64,000 nt of DNA. Source: Lytechinus pictus. Its lineage: Eukaryota > Echinodermata > Echinoidea > Temnopleuroida > Toxopneustidae. Position numbers and translations under genes: made by a program. This document shows positions 33,757 to 44,869 of this stretch, piece by piece. Below the pieces are notes generated by a model, which was not told the origin of the DNA, ran no database searches, and saw only the letters and a program-made list of their open reading frames with translations. Position 1 is the stretch's first letter; the number at the start of each line of letters is the position of its first letter. The DNA lies in contig NC_087249.1 in assembly GCF_037042905.1 (NCBI RefSeq), positions 49,568,901-49,632,900 on the forward strand, in the 5' to 3' direction.

Positions 33757-34628
33757 ACAGTAGGGGAAGGCGGGGTAAGTTGAGCATAGAGGCAAGTTGA
33801 GCCACCACCCCTAGGCTAATAATGAATGAGTCAGACATTGTGGTGGTGTCATTTATTGATGACCCATTGCATAATCCTCAACCTAACCAAATTGTTTTCA
33901 ACTTTGAAACAAAAAGTACTTTTTTAGAGGGAAAAATACAAATTTCAGCCAAAAAAAGTAAAAAAGGGTGTGAAATAGAGAAGTGCTTTTTACCCACACA
34001 CGTCTTTAAATATATTATAGAAATAAGAACAATATTGTCAGTCCAGGTATGGATTCTCACTCTTGTCATAGTCTTTTACATGATGGATGCATAAGAAAGG
34101 TGTGGATGTGAAAATATCGCAAAAAGTTCGGACGGGGCTAATTTAAGCCAACCAACATGGGGCAAGTTGAGCCATGGTAACTCTTATGGTAATATATAAT
34201 AAAAAAATTAAAAAACATAAAAAGCCATTGATATGCAGGCAGAAAGGAGCAAATTCACATGACAGTTCTTTTACTTTTAGAAGATGTTCGTACTTATAGA
34301 GAATTAGCAAGTGAAAAGACTTTAAATGAAAAATTGACATCCTGGTTCTCCCGCATACATTTTATACATAGTTTTTGTGGCTCAACTTACCCCAGACGGT
34401 GGCACAACTTACCCCATAGATGGGGCAAGTTGAGCCATTTGACATCAGTTTTTTCAAAGGTCACAACGATTTTCAGTGTTGGGGTAGAAAGTTATATATA
34501 GGTGAAAAATATTTTCCAAGAATTAAATTTAAAGGCAAGGTACTTATTTCTACAATATTACTAGTCATATCAATTCTAACATGCAAAATGCAAAAAGTGT
34601 CACAACTTACCCCGCCTTCCCCTACTGT
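33757..34628. mobile_element. 872-bp element with 26-bp perfect TIRs
   Basis: The 26 bases from 33757 (ACAGTAGGGGAAGGCGGGG and on) are exactly the reverse complement of 34603-34628. Inside, GGGGCAAGTTGAGCCA or its complement recurs (33790, 34150, 34378, 34402, 34423). Two short open frames have no motif. It lies just upstream of the NAT-like gene's coding exon. Family unknown; a TA duplication inside the TIR edge is possible. Confidence 0.8.
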
Positions 34629-34853
34629 CTATGGGCATAGCTGAATTGAGCGTCCTTCCGATTTTATTATCCTCATGTCTCCTTGGTATATTTCCTACTT
34701 GTTATTTCATGTTCCTGTGTAGACTTAAATTTTTGTTGTGAATATCGGATAATAAATAAATTAAAAAAAAAAAAACGTATTATGATAGCCATTAATGATG
34801 CAATCAAACTGAAAATGTTTTTATATTGTGATTTGTTATTTTATACCTTACAG

Positions 34854-35798
34854 ACAAGCATATTGAAAGCATCTGGAGAAATAAGGATGGCGTCGACTGA
34901 TGAGTATAAAATCACAAAGGAAGAAGCATTCCATTTCCTGGACAATGTCTTGCAGATAGAATCCGCAGAAATGAAACTGAAGGCAAACAAGGTCAAGTTC
35001 CTGGAGGACGTTATCAAAGCGATGCACCACCACATCCCTTACCAAACTATAAAAAGAATCGCCATGCCTGACGAAGAGCGGCGTTTACCAACGGCAGCAG
35101 GCATCAAGTCCGATATCACTTCCAAACTAGGAGGCCTTTGTTATCAGCTGCAGATATTCAGCTGGATGTTGCTACGTGCTCTCAACTTCGATGCCCATTT
35201 GGTACCAATGGATGGGATGCGTAGAGAAAATATTCACGTTGGTATCGTCCTCAAGGACCTTACCTGCCAGGGGTCAAAGCACCTGTTCGAAGTCGGGACG
35301 AGTCTTCCGACTCACCGTTTGGTACCGCTTCATTTTGATCAGGGATCACCTGAATATAATGATTCCTGTATGACATACCGCTTCATACATGATCAAAATG
35401 GTACGTTCATCTTTCAGCCCAGAGTAAGCTCGGTATCATCACTTGCGACTAAGTATCCAGAACTGATCGATGGCAAGTGGTTTTCGTTCGGCTTTATCCA
35501 CACCGAACAAACTGTTCTTGTGTCTCATTTCGACTCTGCTACATATATGAGGAAATTATTCACCAACGTTGACGAGCTCTTTTGTTTTATAGGTTTACTT
35601 TGTGTGTCGTACCCCAACGGTCGGCTTGTGAGCATCAAGAATTCTAAACTGACGCTAGTTGATGAAGCGAATCAGATGCAGCATTTTCAGTTCCGGTCGG
35701 ATGACGACTTTCTCGAGGCTTTCCAGCGTTATTTCCCTCAATATCCTGAGAGTATGATTCGAGCCGCTATGAAGAATGCTCAGTTCAAACTGCCATAA
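34854..35798 (+). CDS. Arylamine N-acetyltransferase-like protein, 303 aa
   Basis: NAT enzymes move an acetyl group from acetyl-CoA through a catalytic cysteine, in the cytosol. The coding exon starts after a good acceptor (TTATACCTTACAG, AG at 34852-34853). I take ATG 34887 as the start (A at -3, G at +4), giving 303 residues, close to the usual NAT length. Visible NAT features: HHHIPYQTI (NAT IPFEN-like) at 47-55, GGLCYQLQ at 82-89 with Cys85 in the place of the catalytic Cys, NIHVGIVL with His117, and HLFEVG at 132-137, where the triad Asp is Glu135. The frame is open upstream to 34683, but that part is intron or UTR. A polyA signal AATAAA lies at 35965. No operon-type neighbours. Activity as an acetyltransferase is unproven because of the Asp-to-Glu change; a CoA ligand other than acetyl-CoA is also possible. 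Confidence 0.8.
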   Translation, partial: TSILKASGEIRMASTDEYKITKEEAFHFLDNVLQIESAEMKLKANKVKFLEDVIKAMHHHIPYQTIKRIAMPDEERRLPTAAGIKSDITSKLGGLCYQLQIFSWMLLRALNFDAHLVPMDGMRRENIHVGIVLKDLTCQGSKHLFEVGTSLPTHRLVPLHFDQGSPEYNDSCMTYRFIHDQNGTFIFQPRVSSVSSLATKYPELIDGKWFSFGFIHTEQTVLVSHFDSATYMRKLFTNVDELFCFIGLLCVSYPNGRLVSIKNSKLTLVDEANQMQHFQFRSDDDFLEAFQRYFPQYPESMIRAAMKNAQFKLP

Positions 35799-35964
35799 AG
35801 AGCAGAGCTGCTGATAGGTCATGTTACGCTATCACAATTCCCTGTTAAGATTATTATTTCTGAATAAGTCTTATAAGGACAAATATTGCTTTCTTTCGAA
35901 TATTTAAATATTTCAATTCCAACTAAAAAATATTAAGTATAGGTTTCTGTTATACTTTATTTAT

Positions 35965-35970
35965 AATAAA
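35965..35970 (+). promoter_or_regulatory. Polyadenylation signal for the NAT-like gene
   Basis: AATAAA about 165 bases past the stop codon of the NAT-like gene, in AT-rich sequence. Confidence 0.5.
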
Positions 35971-35989
35971 AGTGATAAAAATGATAAAC

Positions 35990-37110
35990 CAATTGAATGA
36001 CTGGAAGAATTAAAGGAGAATATACAGGCAGGTGGATCCACAATGTTTCCGATTCATAGTATATAGTCTGATACTCTTTGGTTTAAGATTCCAAATCAAC
36101 TTTATTATGCATTGCGTATGCGCAGCTACAATCGTATGTCATGGTTTGACACCATAGCTAGAATTCTTCATAGAACACAATAAATGAGGCAATTGCAGTA
36201 ACTATTAACCGCTTAAATCACTCGATAAGAACTTTATGCTCAATTTTTTTCATGCTTACTGTAGTCATACCAATATAACTGACTCCAAACCGGCTGAAGG
36301 TATTTTACTTGAAATGACGTAATATATTTCGTTGGTTGGGGTCGGATATAACGTAATATTTCGTTGGTTGGGAGTCGGTTTCGGTGGTATGAATTTGGAA
36401 TTATTGATTAATATTTAATTTACTTATTTTAACCATGGTCAGAATATATGTATAATTTTTTTTTATATAGTATAGAATAACATGAACATGATAAATGTCA
36501 TGCACATTTCTTTCAATTTGTCTATTAATGCGGATTTGCTTGCATGGTATAATTATAAAAATCATATATCATAAATTTGTATTCGCCACATAGTCTATAG
36601 ACCCTCCTATTTAATACCAATATTGAGCTCACGCTCTTTGTCAAAAACAAAGGGAAAGGCTTATAGCATACACACGTAAATGAATTTCATGAATTAGTCA
36701 GATTGTTGCAAAACGAATTGAAGTACAATATTTTGGGCTTTCAACTGATAGCCATACAATATCTATTCTAGAGCATGAAATATATATTTTCAATTATGTA
36801 ATTCAACACTGTAAGCTATATTCTGAGAAAATAAAAAACATGATCTATTGTGATACATTTATGATTATGAAATAGATATAGACAGCAGGATATTCCACAT
36901 AGTCTTCAAAATCAAAGTTTATGTGTGTTTCTGTATTCGTCAGAAGACGCCAGAGAATACATCAAAAACGCGTTTTCGTTGTTGGTTTTGTTTGGCCTTT
37001 TCGTTTGTTTGCTGCTGTTGCTGTCGTTGTTGGGGATTGCTATCACTACTGCGTGACAAGATCGAACATAGAAGTTCCCCGTACTGGGAACGGTTTTTTA
37101 CTCAACCATG
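35990..37110. other. No gene recognised; short direct repeat at 36316-36372
   Basis: Holds a short tandem repeat in which TATTTCGTTGGTTGGG recurs after GACGTAATA / AACGTAATA. Otherwise AT-rich and featureless. Confidence 0.5.
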
Positions 37111-37603
37111 TTAAAGGTCAAGTCCACCTCAGAAAAATGTTGATTTGAATAAATAGAGAAAAATCCAACAAGCATAACGCTGAAAGTTTCATCAAAGTCG
37201 GATGTAAGATAAAAAAAGTTATGACATTTTAAAGTTTCGCTTATTTTTCACAAAACAGTGATATGCACATTTCAGTAGCATGCAAATGAGACAGTCGATG
37301 GTGTCCCTCACTCACTATTTTTGTTTTTTATTGTTTGAATTATACAATATTTCATGTTTTACATGAACTTGACAGAACCATAGTATTAAACAATGCCAAT
37401 TCCACATGCTCAGGGAGGAATTAATCGTTGTTTCACTTGACAATGAGGAGAAAAATAACTGTATTGTGAAATTAAGCAAAACTTTAAAATGTCATAACTT
37501 TCTTATGTTACATCCGATTTTGATGAAATTTTAAGTGTTACGCTTGTTGGATATTCTCTTTTTATCAAAATCAACTTTTTGTTGAGATGGACTTGTCCTT
37601 TAA
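37111..37603. mobile_element. TTAAAGG-family MITE (piggyBac-like), copy B
   Basis: Starts TTAAAGGTCAAGTCCACCTC and ends GAGATGGACTTGTCCTTTAA. Arms of about 125 bp pair over most of their length (for example AAGTTATGACATTTTAAAGTTT against AAACTTTAAAATGTCATAACTTT). TTAA at both ends. Best-preserved copy of this family here. Confidence 0.82.
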
Positions 37604-37661
37604 GAGTGCAGATTATTCCATCGCATTGTTCTGAGGACCTTCATGGTATGCGTTCGCAACC

Positions 37662-37842
37662 GGGGGCCGTTTCATAAAACTGTTCGTTTTTAAGTTAAGA
37701 GTGACTTTAGGAACGACTGGTGATACATTATTATGGTAAATGGTATTCACCATTAAATGTTTATTAGTGATTATTTAGTGCATAAGGATTACCAGTCGTT
37801 CTTAAAGTCGCCCTTAACTTACGATCAACTTTATGAAACACC
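37662..37842. mobile_element. Palindromic MITE, GGGCCGTTTCATAAAAC ends
   Basis: GGGGCCGTTTCATAAAACTG at the left against TTTATGAAACACC at the right, with inner arms TTTAGGAACGACTGGT / ACCAGTCGTTCTTAAA. About 180 bp, hairpin-forming. Confidence 0.7.
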
Positions 37843-38489
37843 AACCTGGTGACAAAATATCTGAATTTCTCGAAAGGCTTATTATCGGGGACCTGATGAG
37901 ACGTTGTCTTCTTAAGATTATATCTTCAAGATTTATACTATCAACATATTGGGAAGTGATCAATTGTTTTTGTCTCAAAATATTTTGTTAAATTGTAGCG
38001 GTCTTGCCAACTTAGTGCCATCGGACGACAGTCTTTGAGAAACCAGTATGTATGATTGTAATAGGCTTATAATACCTTCAATCGCATTTGGAAGTTGATA
38101 AATTTCAACTTTTTAACGTTCGTGTTTGTCGTCCAATAGTGTTTGAAAATTTGTGAACATATTATTATTTTGGACAACAGTTTGTGATAGGACCTTTAAA
38201 TATACATTACCTAAATAAAAAAACTATGTAAACTATTTACAATATAATTTGCTAAACTTACATTCATCAGTTTACATTGTTAACAAAATGAAATATACTT
38301 ATATGAAACACCACGATGAAATTGCAATATGTATCACAACCTTAAAAGAAATGTTGCCTCTTGAGATATTATTTCGCCGGATTTAGTGTTTGCGGGAGAG
38401 GTAAGCCGTTACTTCCTTCGTTAACTCAGCACTGATTTCTGATACGTAATGCCATATTTTGAGGCATCGCATTAATATCTGATGAGATA

Positions 38490-38495
38490 TTTATT
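38490..38495 (-). promoter_or_regulatory. Polyadenylation signal for the B-box gene
   Basis: AATAAA on the minus strand, 11 bases after the stop codon at 38506, implying a very short 3' UTR if used. Confidence 0.45.
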
Positions 38496-38505
38496 CCAAT
38501 TGACA

Positions 38506-40260
38506 CTATAAAGTGAAATATTTCTTGAAAAGAAATAGCCTTTCCCCGTTAAATGCAATGATAATTCCTGACGGGGTTACAGTACACCTTTGAGTCTGTG
38601 TGTGCTTTGTACTCACTGACATAGGGTACTCCAGGATCTTCCTGAATACCACACCACTTTCAGCACGGACCTGATCAACAGCATACATCATCTTTTCAGG
38701 ATCCTTGTAGACAACGTAGAGGGCGTCTGTCATGGAGTCGACGCAGAACTCCGTAGAGCCCCACTCATAATCTTGGATGAAGTTTTTAACCTCACCCGAT
38801 CTGTCTAGTACGCTCAGGCCTCCATACCCAGATTTCACGACTATGTCTCCTGATGAAAGGGATCGAAATCCCTCTGCGCTCATCTTATCCTTGATGGGTA
38901 TGGTCCCAACAATACTTCCTTCGACATCTTTCTTAAAATTGGAAGGGTTTATGATATTTACGTCTGATGCCATGAAATCAGCAGCGAGGATCATTCCTGT
39001 ACAGTCGACGTCCACAAAGACCCGTTTTGTTCCACCTATAGGATCTTCGGTTCGTGACGTTTCCTGCCTGTGAATAAGCTTCCAGTCTGCATCGTAGAAA
39101 GATACGCAGTCGGCAAACTCACCCTTCATGGCTTTTCCACAAACAGTTGTTTTGTCATCGAGAGATACGCATGAGACAACTGCACCGTGTGTAGGTCTAC
39201 TCTCAATAATCTTTTCGGCTGCTTTGGTTTTCAGATTTGCTAGGTACAAGTCACCCGATCGGTTATCACGAATGGCTGCAGATCCTTCTCCGACACAACC
39301 AACCAGACTTGGCAATTTAACATTCTTCGGAATATCGACAGTATCTACTACTTCCCATCTTCCACGAAATCCATCAATTCTGTAAATTGGTACAGCATTT
39401 TCTCTTTGTCTCTTGACAAATTTTACTTCACGAGCCGCGGTAGACACCAGCTGCAATGAGTTTGCCCCTGTATCACTATGTAAGGCGTCATTCGCTGTTT
39501 TTAGTAATTCTCTCGCACGGACACAGAGTTCCTGGTCACTCAAGAGAACATGTTCAATTCCTTCAAGCGATTCATCTAACCTTTCCAAGACATCTTTTGA
39601 TCTCTCTGTTATTTCTTTCATCTCTTCTGTCACTACCTTTCTAATGCCATTGAATTCACCGACAATGCTTTCCAGCGTTTTTTCAAGCTCTTGCTCACGA
39701 ACCTGTAAGTCTTCCACGTTCCTTTTCAATTCCTCATCGCGCTGTTTGTGTATGATCTGTATCTTCCGTTCTGACTCTTCAGTTATTGCAACATCCTTCT
39801 CCTTTGATCTATTTCTTTCAATTTCCTTTTCGTGTTCAAAGTGGGCTCGGATTTGACTTTCAACATTATCAAAATGGACATGAATATCACTGGATGTTTC
39901 TAAAACAGTCTTCATGTGCTTGTGCCAGACTGGTATTCTGTCCTTGACAGCTGGTAGAACATCTTTCAGTTTCTCTTTGCACTCTTTCACGGCATCCTCC
40001 ACATCTTTCAAATCGCAAGGCTTCTGGTGGGCTACGGTGGCACAGGACTGGCAGAGTAGAACATTGTGTTGCACGCAGAAGAACTTAATAGGTTCCGCAT
40101 GCTTCTTACACGTCCATGACGCTTCACCTTCTTCGGCAATTTTCTTGGAGGCACACGGTTGGCATAGCCTTCGTTTTTCTGATAAAGCGCATACGAGCTG
40201 ACTATTTCGTTTACATCCTTCCTCTTCGCACAATTCACTTGTAGAGAATCCAGACGCCAT
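38506..40260 (-). CDS. TRIM-like B-box/coiled-coil protein without RING, 584 aa
   Basis: Intronless gene. Residues 11-36 hold a cysteine-rich B-box1-like patch (C11, C16, C24, C33, C36). Residues 51-82 are a B-box2 zinc finger (C51, H54, C62, C70, C73, H78), in which the final zinc ligand is Cys82 in KPCDL rather than His. A charged heptad-rich coiled coil covers about 90-285. The C-terminal half (about 300-584) is of beta-propeller type by its short repeated strand patterns (GxxYLAN, LYVVYKD), not a SPRY. No RING is present, so ubiquitin-ligase activity is not expected from this protein alone. B-box/coiled-coil proteins serve as oligomeric scaffolds in signalling, immunity and RNA control. 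Start ATG has an AAAATGG context. A polyA signal AATAAA lies only 11 bases past the stop. The lack of introns suggests retroposition or family expansion. Confidence 0.87.
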   Translation of the reverse strand: MASGFSTSELCEEEGCKRNSQLVCALSEKRRLCQPCASKKIAEEGEASWTCKKHAEPIKFFCVQHNVLLCQSCATVAHQKPCDLKDVEDAVKECKEKLKDVLPAVKDRIPVWHKHMKTVLETSSDIHVHFDNVESQIRAHFEHEKEIERNRSKEKDVAITEESERKIQIIHKQRDEELKRNVEDLQVREQELEKTLESIVGEFNGIRKVVTEEMKEITERSKDVLERLDESLEGIEHVLLSDQELCVRARELLKTANDALHSDTGANSLQLVSTAAREVKFVKRQRENAVPIYRIDGFRGRWEVVDTVDIPKNVKLPSLVGCVGEGSAAIRDNRSGDLYLANLKTKAAEKIIESRPTHGAVVSCVSLDDKTTVCGKAMKGEFADCVSFYDADWKLIHRQETSRTEDPIGGTKRVFVDVDCTGMILAADFMASDVNIINPSNFKKDVEGSIVGTIPIKDKMSAEGFRSLSSGDIVVKSGYGGLSVLDRSGEVKNFIQDYEWGSTEFCVDSMTDALYVVYKDPEKMMYAVDQVRAESGVVFRKILEYPMSVSTKHTQTQRCTVTPSGIIIAFNGERLFLFKKYFTL

Positions 40261-41897
40261 TTTGAAACAAATTCCGAGCAGAAAAGCAATTCAAGAAAGA
40301 AAGTATTCTAGGCTCTGGCTGTCTTCTTGAATAAGTGATGACCAGTTCTTTCCTACATAGGTGAGATGAAAATGAAAATTTTTGCTTATTGTCATGAAAA
40401 TATATATCTTCCGGAGCTTTCTTATCAATTTATTTGACAAGTGGCGAAAGTGTACTGATATCTGGAGGGGAAGGATGAAACAATTATGGCCAAGGGACTT
40501 TACTAGTAGGGCCTGAGAAGCAACATTGAAAAGTCGATATGGTGTAAGAAAAAACACAGGTTGAAGTATTTCATTTTTTTAAATACCGATACCTTTTTTT
40601 TTTTAAACTGACGTCAGTTCGAAAATGATGAAAGAATATAGTCTTCAGAATTCCATCGGGCTTCCAGATTGGCAAATGATGCATATCGGAATTTGTCAAC
40701 TTCTGGAAATGGCCATTAGGAAGAGGGTACGAAAGGTTCTTAAGTCATATGATAAGTCGTATCATAAGGAATTCAATCACAAATGTCTATATTTTCGGAA
40801 AGAGCAAACATTATACTACTGATTCCTTAATTCGAAATGAAATTTATTGAACGTTTATAGGCTGTTTGTTCACTTTATGACGGAATGTAAAGTACACGGT
40901 GTCATTACACAAGGAGCTACTACGTTTCTAAAACAAAGCAATATTCACATACCTATATAGATATCCTCAAATTTAACAATGAATCGACTCATCTGTCACA
41001 GTTATCGAAATATGCCGAACAGAAAGATGTAACATGCATGCACAAATACAAACATTTGATTACGTGACAAATCTACCATTCTTTTATAAGACAACAGTTC
41101 TGTGCAAGGCGTTTAATGATGACACAGCGGAAATGTTATTTCCTTTGATCCCTTTGGGCCTTCGATGATCACGTGATTTTAAACAGGCAGGAAACTCGAA
41201 ATGGGTATTCCCCATGACGGATTTCCTGGCAAGAAACTCTGGGAATTCCAGATTTTGTGGATTTTTTGTTTTGTTTTGTACGGTTTGTGCCACTGAAATT
41301 GAGTGAAGAGTTTGTTCTTTTTTGGGTTTTTAAGTTTTAAGCATTAATATTGATTTTCAATCTACATGAATATAAATATCCATTTTTTTTTAAATTTCAT
41401 ATGATTTTATCAATATGTTATAAAATATTGTTTGTGTGATGTCTTTCCTTCATGCAATCGTATCTTTACTCTTTTTTCAAAGCTTGGTACATGTATGTAC
41501 GAAAATACATAAAGTATGACTTTTGGCACTGAAAAGACTACCCTGTTATTCAACTGAATTAGCAAATAACTATTACATATAACATATTCCAAGAATTAAG
41601 ATACATGATGCGCTCCAAAACCTGATAATCATGGTTACTAGACTATGCAATTCGCAAAAGAGAACGTTATTTGTAGTACAATTTGTGCCACGTGATCAAG
41701 AATGCTTAAAGGGGGAATCAACCTTCATGATAAAATCGAATATTTGCAGAAAACAGAAAATGAGGAAAATATCCAGAACAGTAATGGTTTGAAAGATATC
41801 GTTATAAGGTATAGCTGTGAAATCCCCGAATATTGCTAAAGTGAGCAGGTGCATCCTTCAATCACAATAAGGCCAGAAAAAAGAACATGTAACTAAC
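40261..41897. other. No gene recognised; upstream of the B-box gene
   Basis: Presumably includes the B-box gene promoter on the minus strand, but no TATA box or start element stands out. A MITE-arm-like stretch beginning TAAAGGGGGAATCAACC lies at 41709. Confidence 0.5.
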
Positions 41898-42068
41898 ACA
41901 CTGTAAAAAATGAAGTGCTAAATTTAGCACTTACAGTGCTTGTATAGTGACTGCATTACGAGTGCTGATTTTCTACTTTAAATTTGAACTAGAAAATCAG
42001 CACTCGAAGTGCAGTCACTATGCAAGCACTGTAAGTGCTAAATTAGCACTTCATTTTTTTAACAGTGT
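41898..42068. mobile_element. 171-bp near-perfect hairpin MITE
   Basis: Ends ACACTGTAAAAAATGAAGTG and, inverted, CACTTCATTTTTTTAACAGTGT. The two arms pair almost base for base over about 75 bp, around a loop near TTTAAATTTGAAC, and each arm carries an inner AGCACTTACAGTGCT-type palindrome. Confidence 0.85.
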
Positions 42069-42769
42069 ACATGACTAATGATAACTGCTGTCTTGAACTT
42101 GAAATTTTCTATTGAAATATCTACAATATAATAAGATCTTGGTCATTTTTAACTCTATATTCCGTCGTTCCGCTTCAGAAACTACGCCATCTACGACGAA
42201 GGCATGATGAAGCTTGCAGCCCCGTCTTGTGAATTTAATTCAATTCAATTCGGTTTATTAGATATAAAACAGAATACAATGCTGTAGTCCAAAGACTAAT
42301 TGTGCAATGTTTACATTGATTATTATTTACATTTGGAGATTGTATATACACTGAAAAAATTATTCACATATAAATGAGAAACAGTTGGTTGATTGAGTCA
42401 TGCATAAGTGAGATTTCAGTAGATAATACTAGCATTGGATTCTGATATTGTGTATCGGGGAAAAACCTGTTTTAAACTTACAATTATACAACAAAAATGT
42501 CAGAAATATAATTCAGATTTGATTTTCATTATGAAGAGATTTAGAATCAAGTTATTGCAACATTATTAATCATAGTTATAGAACATTGAATAAAAAAAAC
42601 ACAACCTTTGAGATATGAAATCCATTAAGAATAGTACCGAGATTACTTTGAGATATGGGATTGAGGCTGATAAAATAATTCATAATAATTCTAAAGTCAA
42701 AATTAACGATTAATGAGAACAAATACATGCATATAAATAAAAAAAAATCATTCACATAGCTAAACATTT

Positions 42770-43605
42770 GCAACTGAGCATTGACCAGTTTGACAAGTGA
42801 GGGTACACTGTCTTGATTTCCTATATCGTTCAGTTCTAGTATAAGGAAGGTCCAAGTGATGGGAATTCCTCAGTCTACCTCGCGAGACATGCTGCCGTTC
42901 AGCAGGTAGCAAATGACGATATCGCGATGAGACAAGGATTGACTTGGCAAAGTTGTTCAGCAGGTCTTTTCATCTCTTGGCAGGAGTTCCTCATAGTGAT
43001 GTTGGTCAGGGTACGATATCATCCTGAGAGCCCTACGCTGTACCCGCTCTATACTGTCTGATTGCTGAGTTGTCAAACTACTGCTCCAAACTGGTGCACA
43101 ATATTCCATCAATGGCCTGATATACATTGTGTATATGAACACAAGATCAATTGCTGGAACTCCATTCTTTTTCAGCTTGCACAATATATACAGACGTTTC
43201 GAAGCACGTTTGATGAGCTGTTCCACTTGCTGATCCCACTTTAGGTGTGATTGTATGACAACACCAAGTAGGCGGAGAGACGTAATAGCCTCCAAAACTT
43301 GATTTCCGATAGTGATCACTGGTGGAGGTGAAACATTACGCTGGAAACTTACATGCATCACCTTGCATTTTTCAGCTTTCGGTTTCATCGAATTCAGCTC
43401 ACTCCAGGCAGATAGAGCATCTACATGAGATTGCAGATGACTTGACTCGGATTTATGGATAACCTCAGCAATCGTTAGGTCATCAACATATTTCCATATC
43501 TTTGTCGTTGTCTCCACGGCATCTGTCATTATGAGGAACATCACCGGGCCGAGTTTGGTTCATTGAGGAACTCCACATTATAGCTCTTTTTGCGAAGAAA
43601 GCTTA
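42770..43605 (-). pseudogene. LINE ORF2 fragment, RT palm to C terminus, inactivated
   Basis: Minus strand. Starts near 43600 with GVPQ, then a TGA stop where the conserved Gly should be (near 43562), then TKLGPVMFLIM. The catalytic box reads KYVDDLT, followed by LRLLGVVIQSHLKWDQQVE and IRPLMEYCAPVW, the usual LINE thumb motifs. At 42957 a one-base shift moves to the frame reading LLNNFAKSILVS, then RLRNSHHLDLPYTRTERY, the typical LINE C-terminal end. No endonuclease or 5' part. Not functional. Confidence 0.85.
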
Positions 43606-43699
43606 CCAACGAAAACAGGTAAAATCTAATTATTGTGAAAAAAAATGCTTTCTCATTGCATCACACCAACTACGCAGGGCCTTGGGAACGATTTTTAAA

Positions 43700-44260
43700 T
43701 AGGGGTTGCTTGGGGTTTAGTCCTGGACAAAAAAAAAATAAGCCCCAAAAGATGATGGATATTTCAGTCAGGAAAAAAAAGTGACAAGCCCCCCCCCCCC
43801 CCCCCCCCTCCAAAAAAAAAGGGTTGTTGCTCCCAAATCTTCACGTTTTTGCTTGTCAACCTGATTTCCAGGGGTGCTGCTTATGGTAAATCACATACGC
43901 AGCACACAGGGTGACCAGATTTGGATAGACGAATACGGGACACTTCGAGATCAGATATATAATTTAACCTTTTGGGGCTGCTGTCCATATTCTCAAGTGA
44001 TACAAACGATTTAATTAGAAATAAATGGTCTATTAGTTAATAAAGTTATATTTTGTGATATTTTTTTCAATTACTTTATTCATAATCAATTTACTTGTTT
44101 CAATCTTTTCTGTTTACTATAACTTACAATCAGTGGTGGACGTATAGTCCGATGGGGTTGAAATGAAATGTCAAAATCGTAGGAGGCAACCAAAAATCAA
44201 GCACCTTTTCTCATAAAATTAAGGGAACCGGGATAAATATATTATTACCTTTCATGTCAT
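43700..44260. other. Homopolymer-rich repeat remnants, no gene
   Basis: Contains A-runs, a 22-base C-run near 43790-43808 and the phrases GTCACTTTTTT / GGGGTGCTGCTTATGG seen in the 33240-33440 family. No coding motif. Confidence 0.5.
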
Positions 44261-44573
44261 GACAGATAAGGCCAATGAGTTTAAATGAGGCATGGAATTA
44301 TCATTTTATCAATTCTCACAATCTCATGATGCATTAGACACATGTACATATAACGCGTCAGGGCGAAAATTTGTTCACTTCTTTGTGGATAAATACAAAC
44401 AGCAAGGGAGCATAGCTACCAAGAAAGGGTTTTTGCGTTTTTTAATGCAAAATTTGGCCAATTTAGACATTTGAATTTCAATAATAGATGGAATAAAAAT
44501 ACGTCTTTCATGCATGATATCGGTTAGTTGTGGATATAAAGATTAACATTATTTTGATGACAGCAATTATTAC

Positions 44574-44592
44574 ACACACACACACACACACG
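44574..44592. repeat. (CA)n microsatellite
   Basis: ACACACACACACACACACAC-type run. Confidence 0.85.
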
Positions 44593-44869
44593 TTGTTACT
44601 GTTGATTACGAACCTTAAGGTTTCGACGAAACTGCAGCTCTATAACCAAATACCAAAATTCATAAAAAATTGTATTGTCTTTGTAATTTTACTAAAGTCA
44701 TATTATCAATATCTTCATCTCGTTCGTCATTCTCTTCTTCATCCTTACTATCATCATGGTTAATATATTATAAATCATAAACTGTCTTTCAGCTAGGTCT
44801 ATAACACAGCGAAACTTAGGCCTAGGTTTAAAAGTCTTTAGTTTTGCTCCATCATGTCGATATGCTATA

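Noticed and set aside
34683-34886. N-terminal 68-codon extension of the NAT-like protein
   Set aside because: A strong splice acceptor at 34852-34853 and a good start context at 34887 make this intron and UTR.
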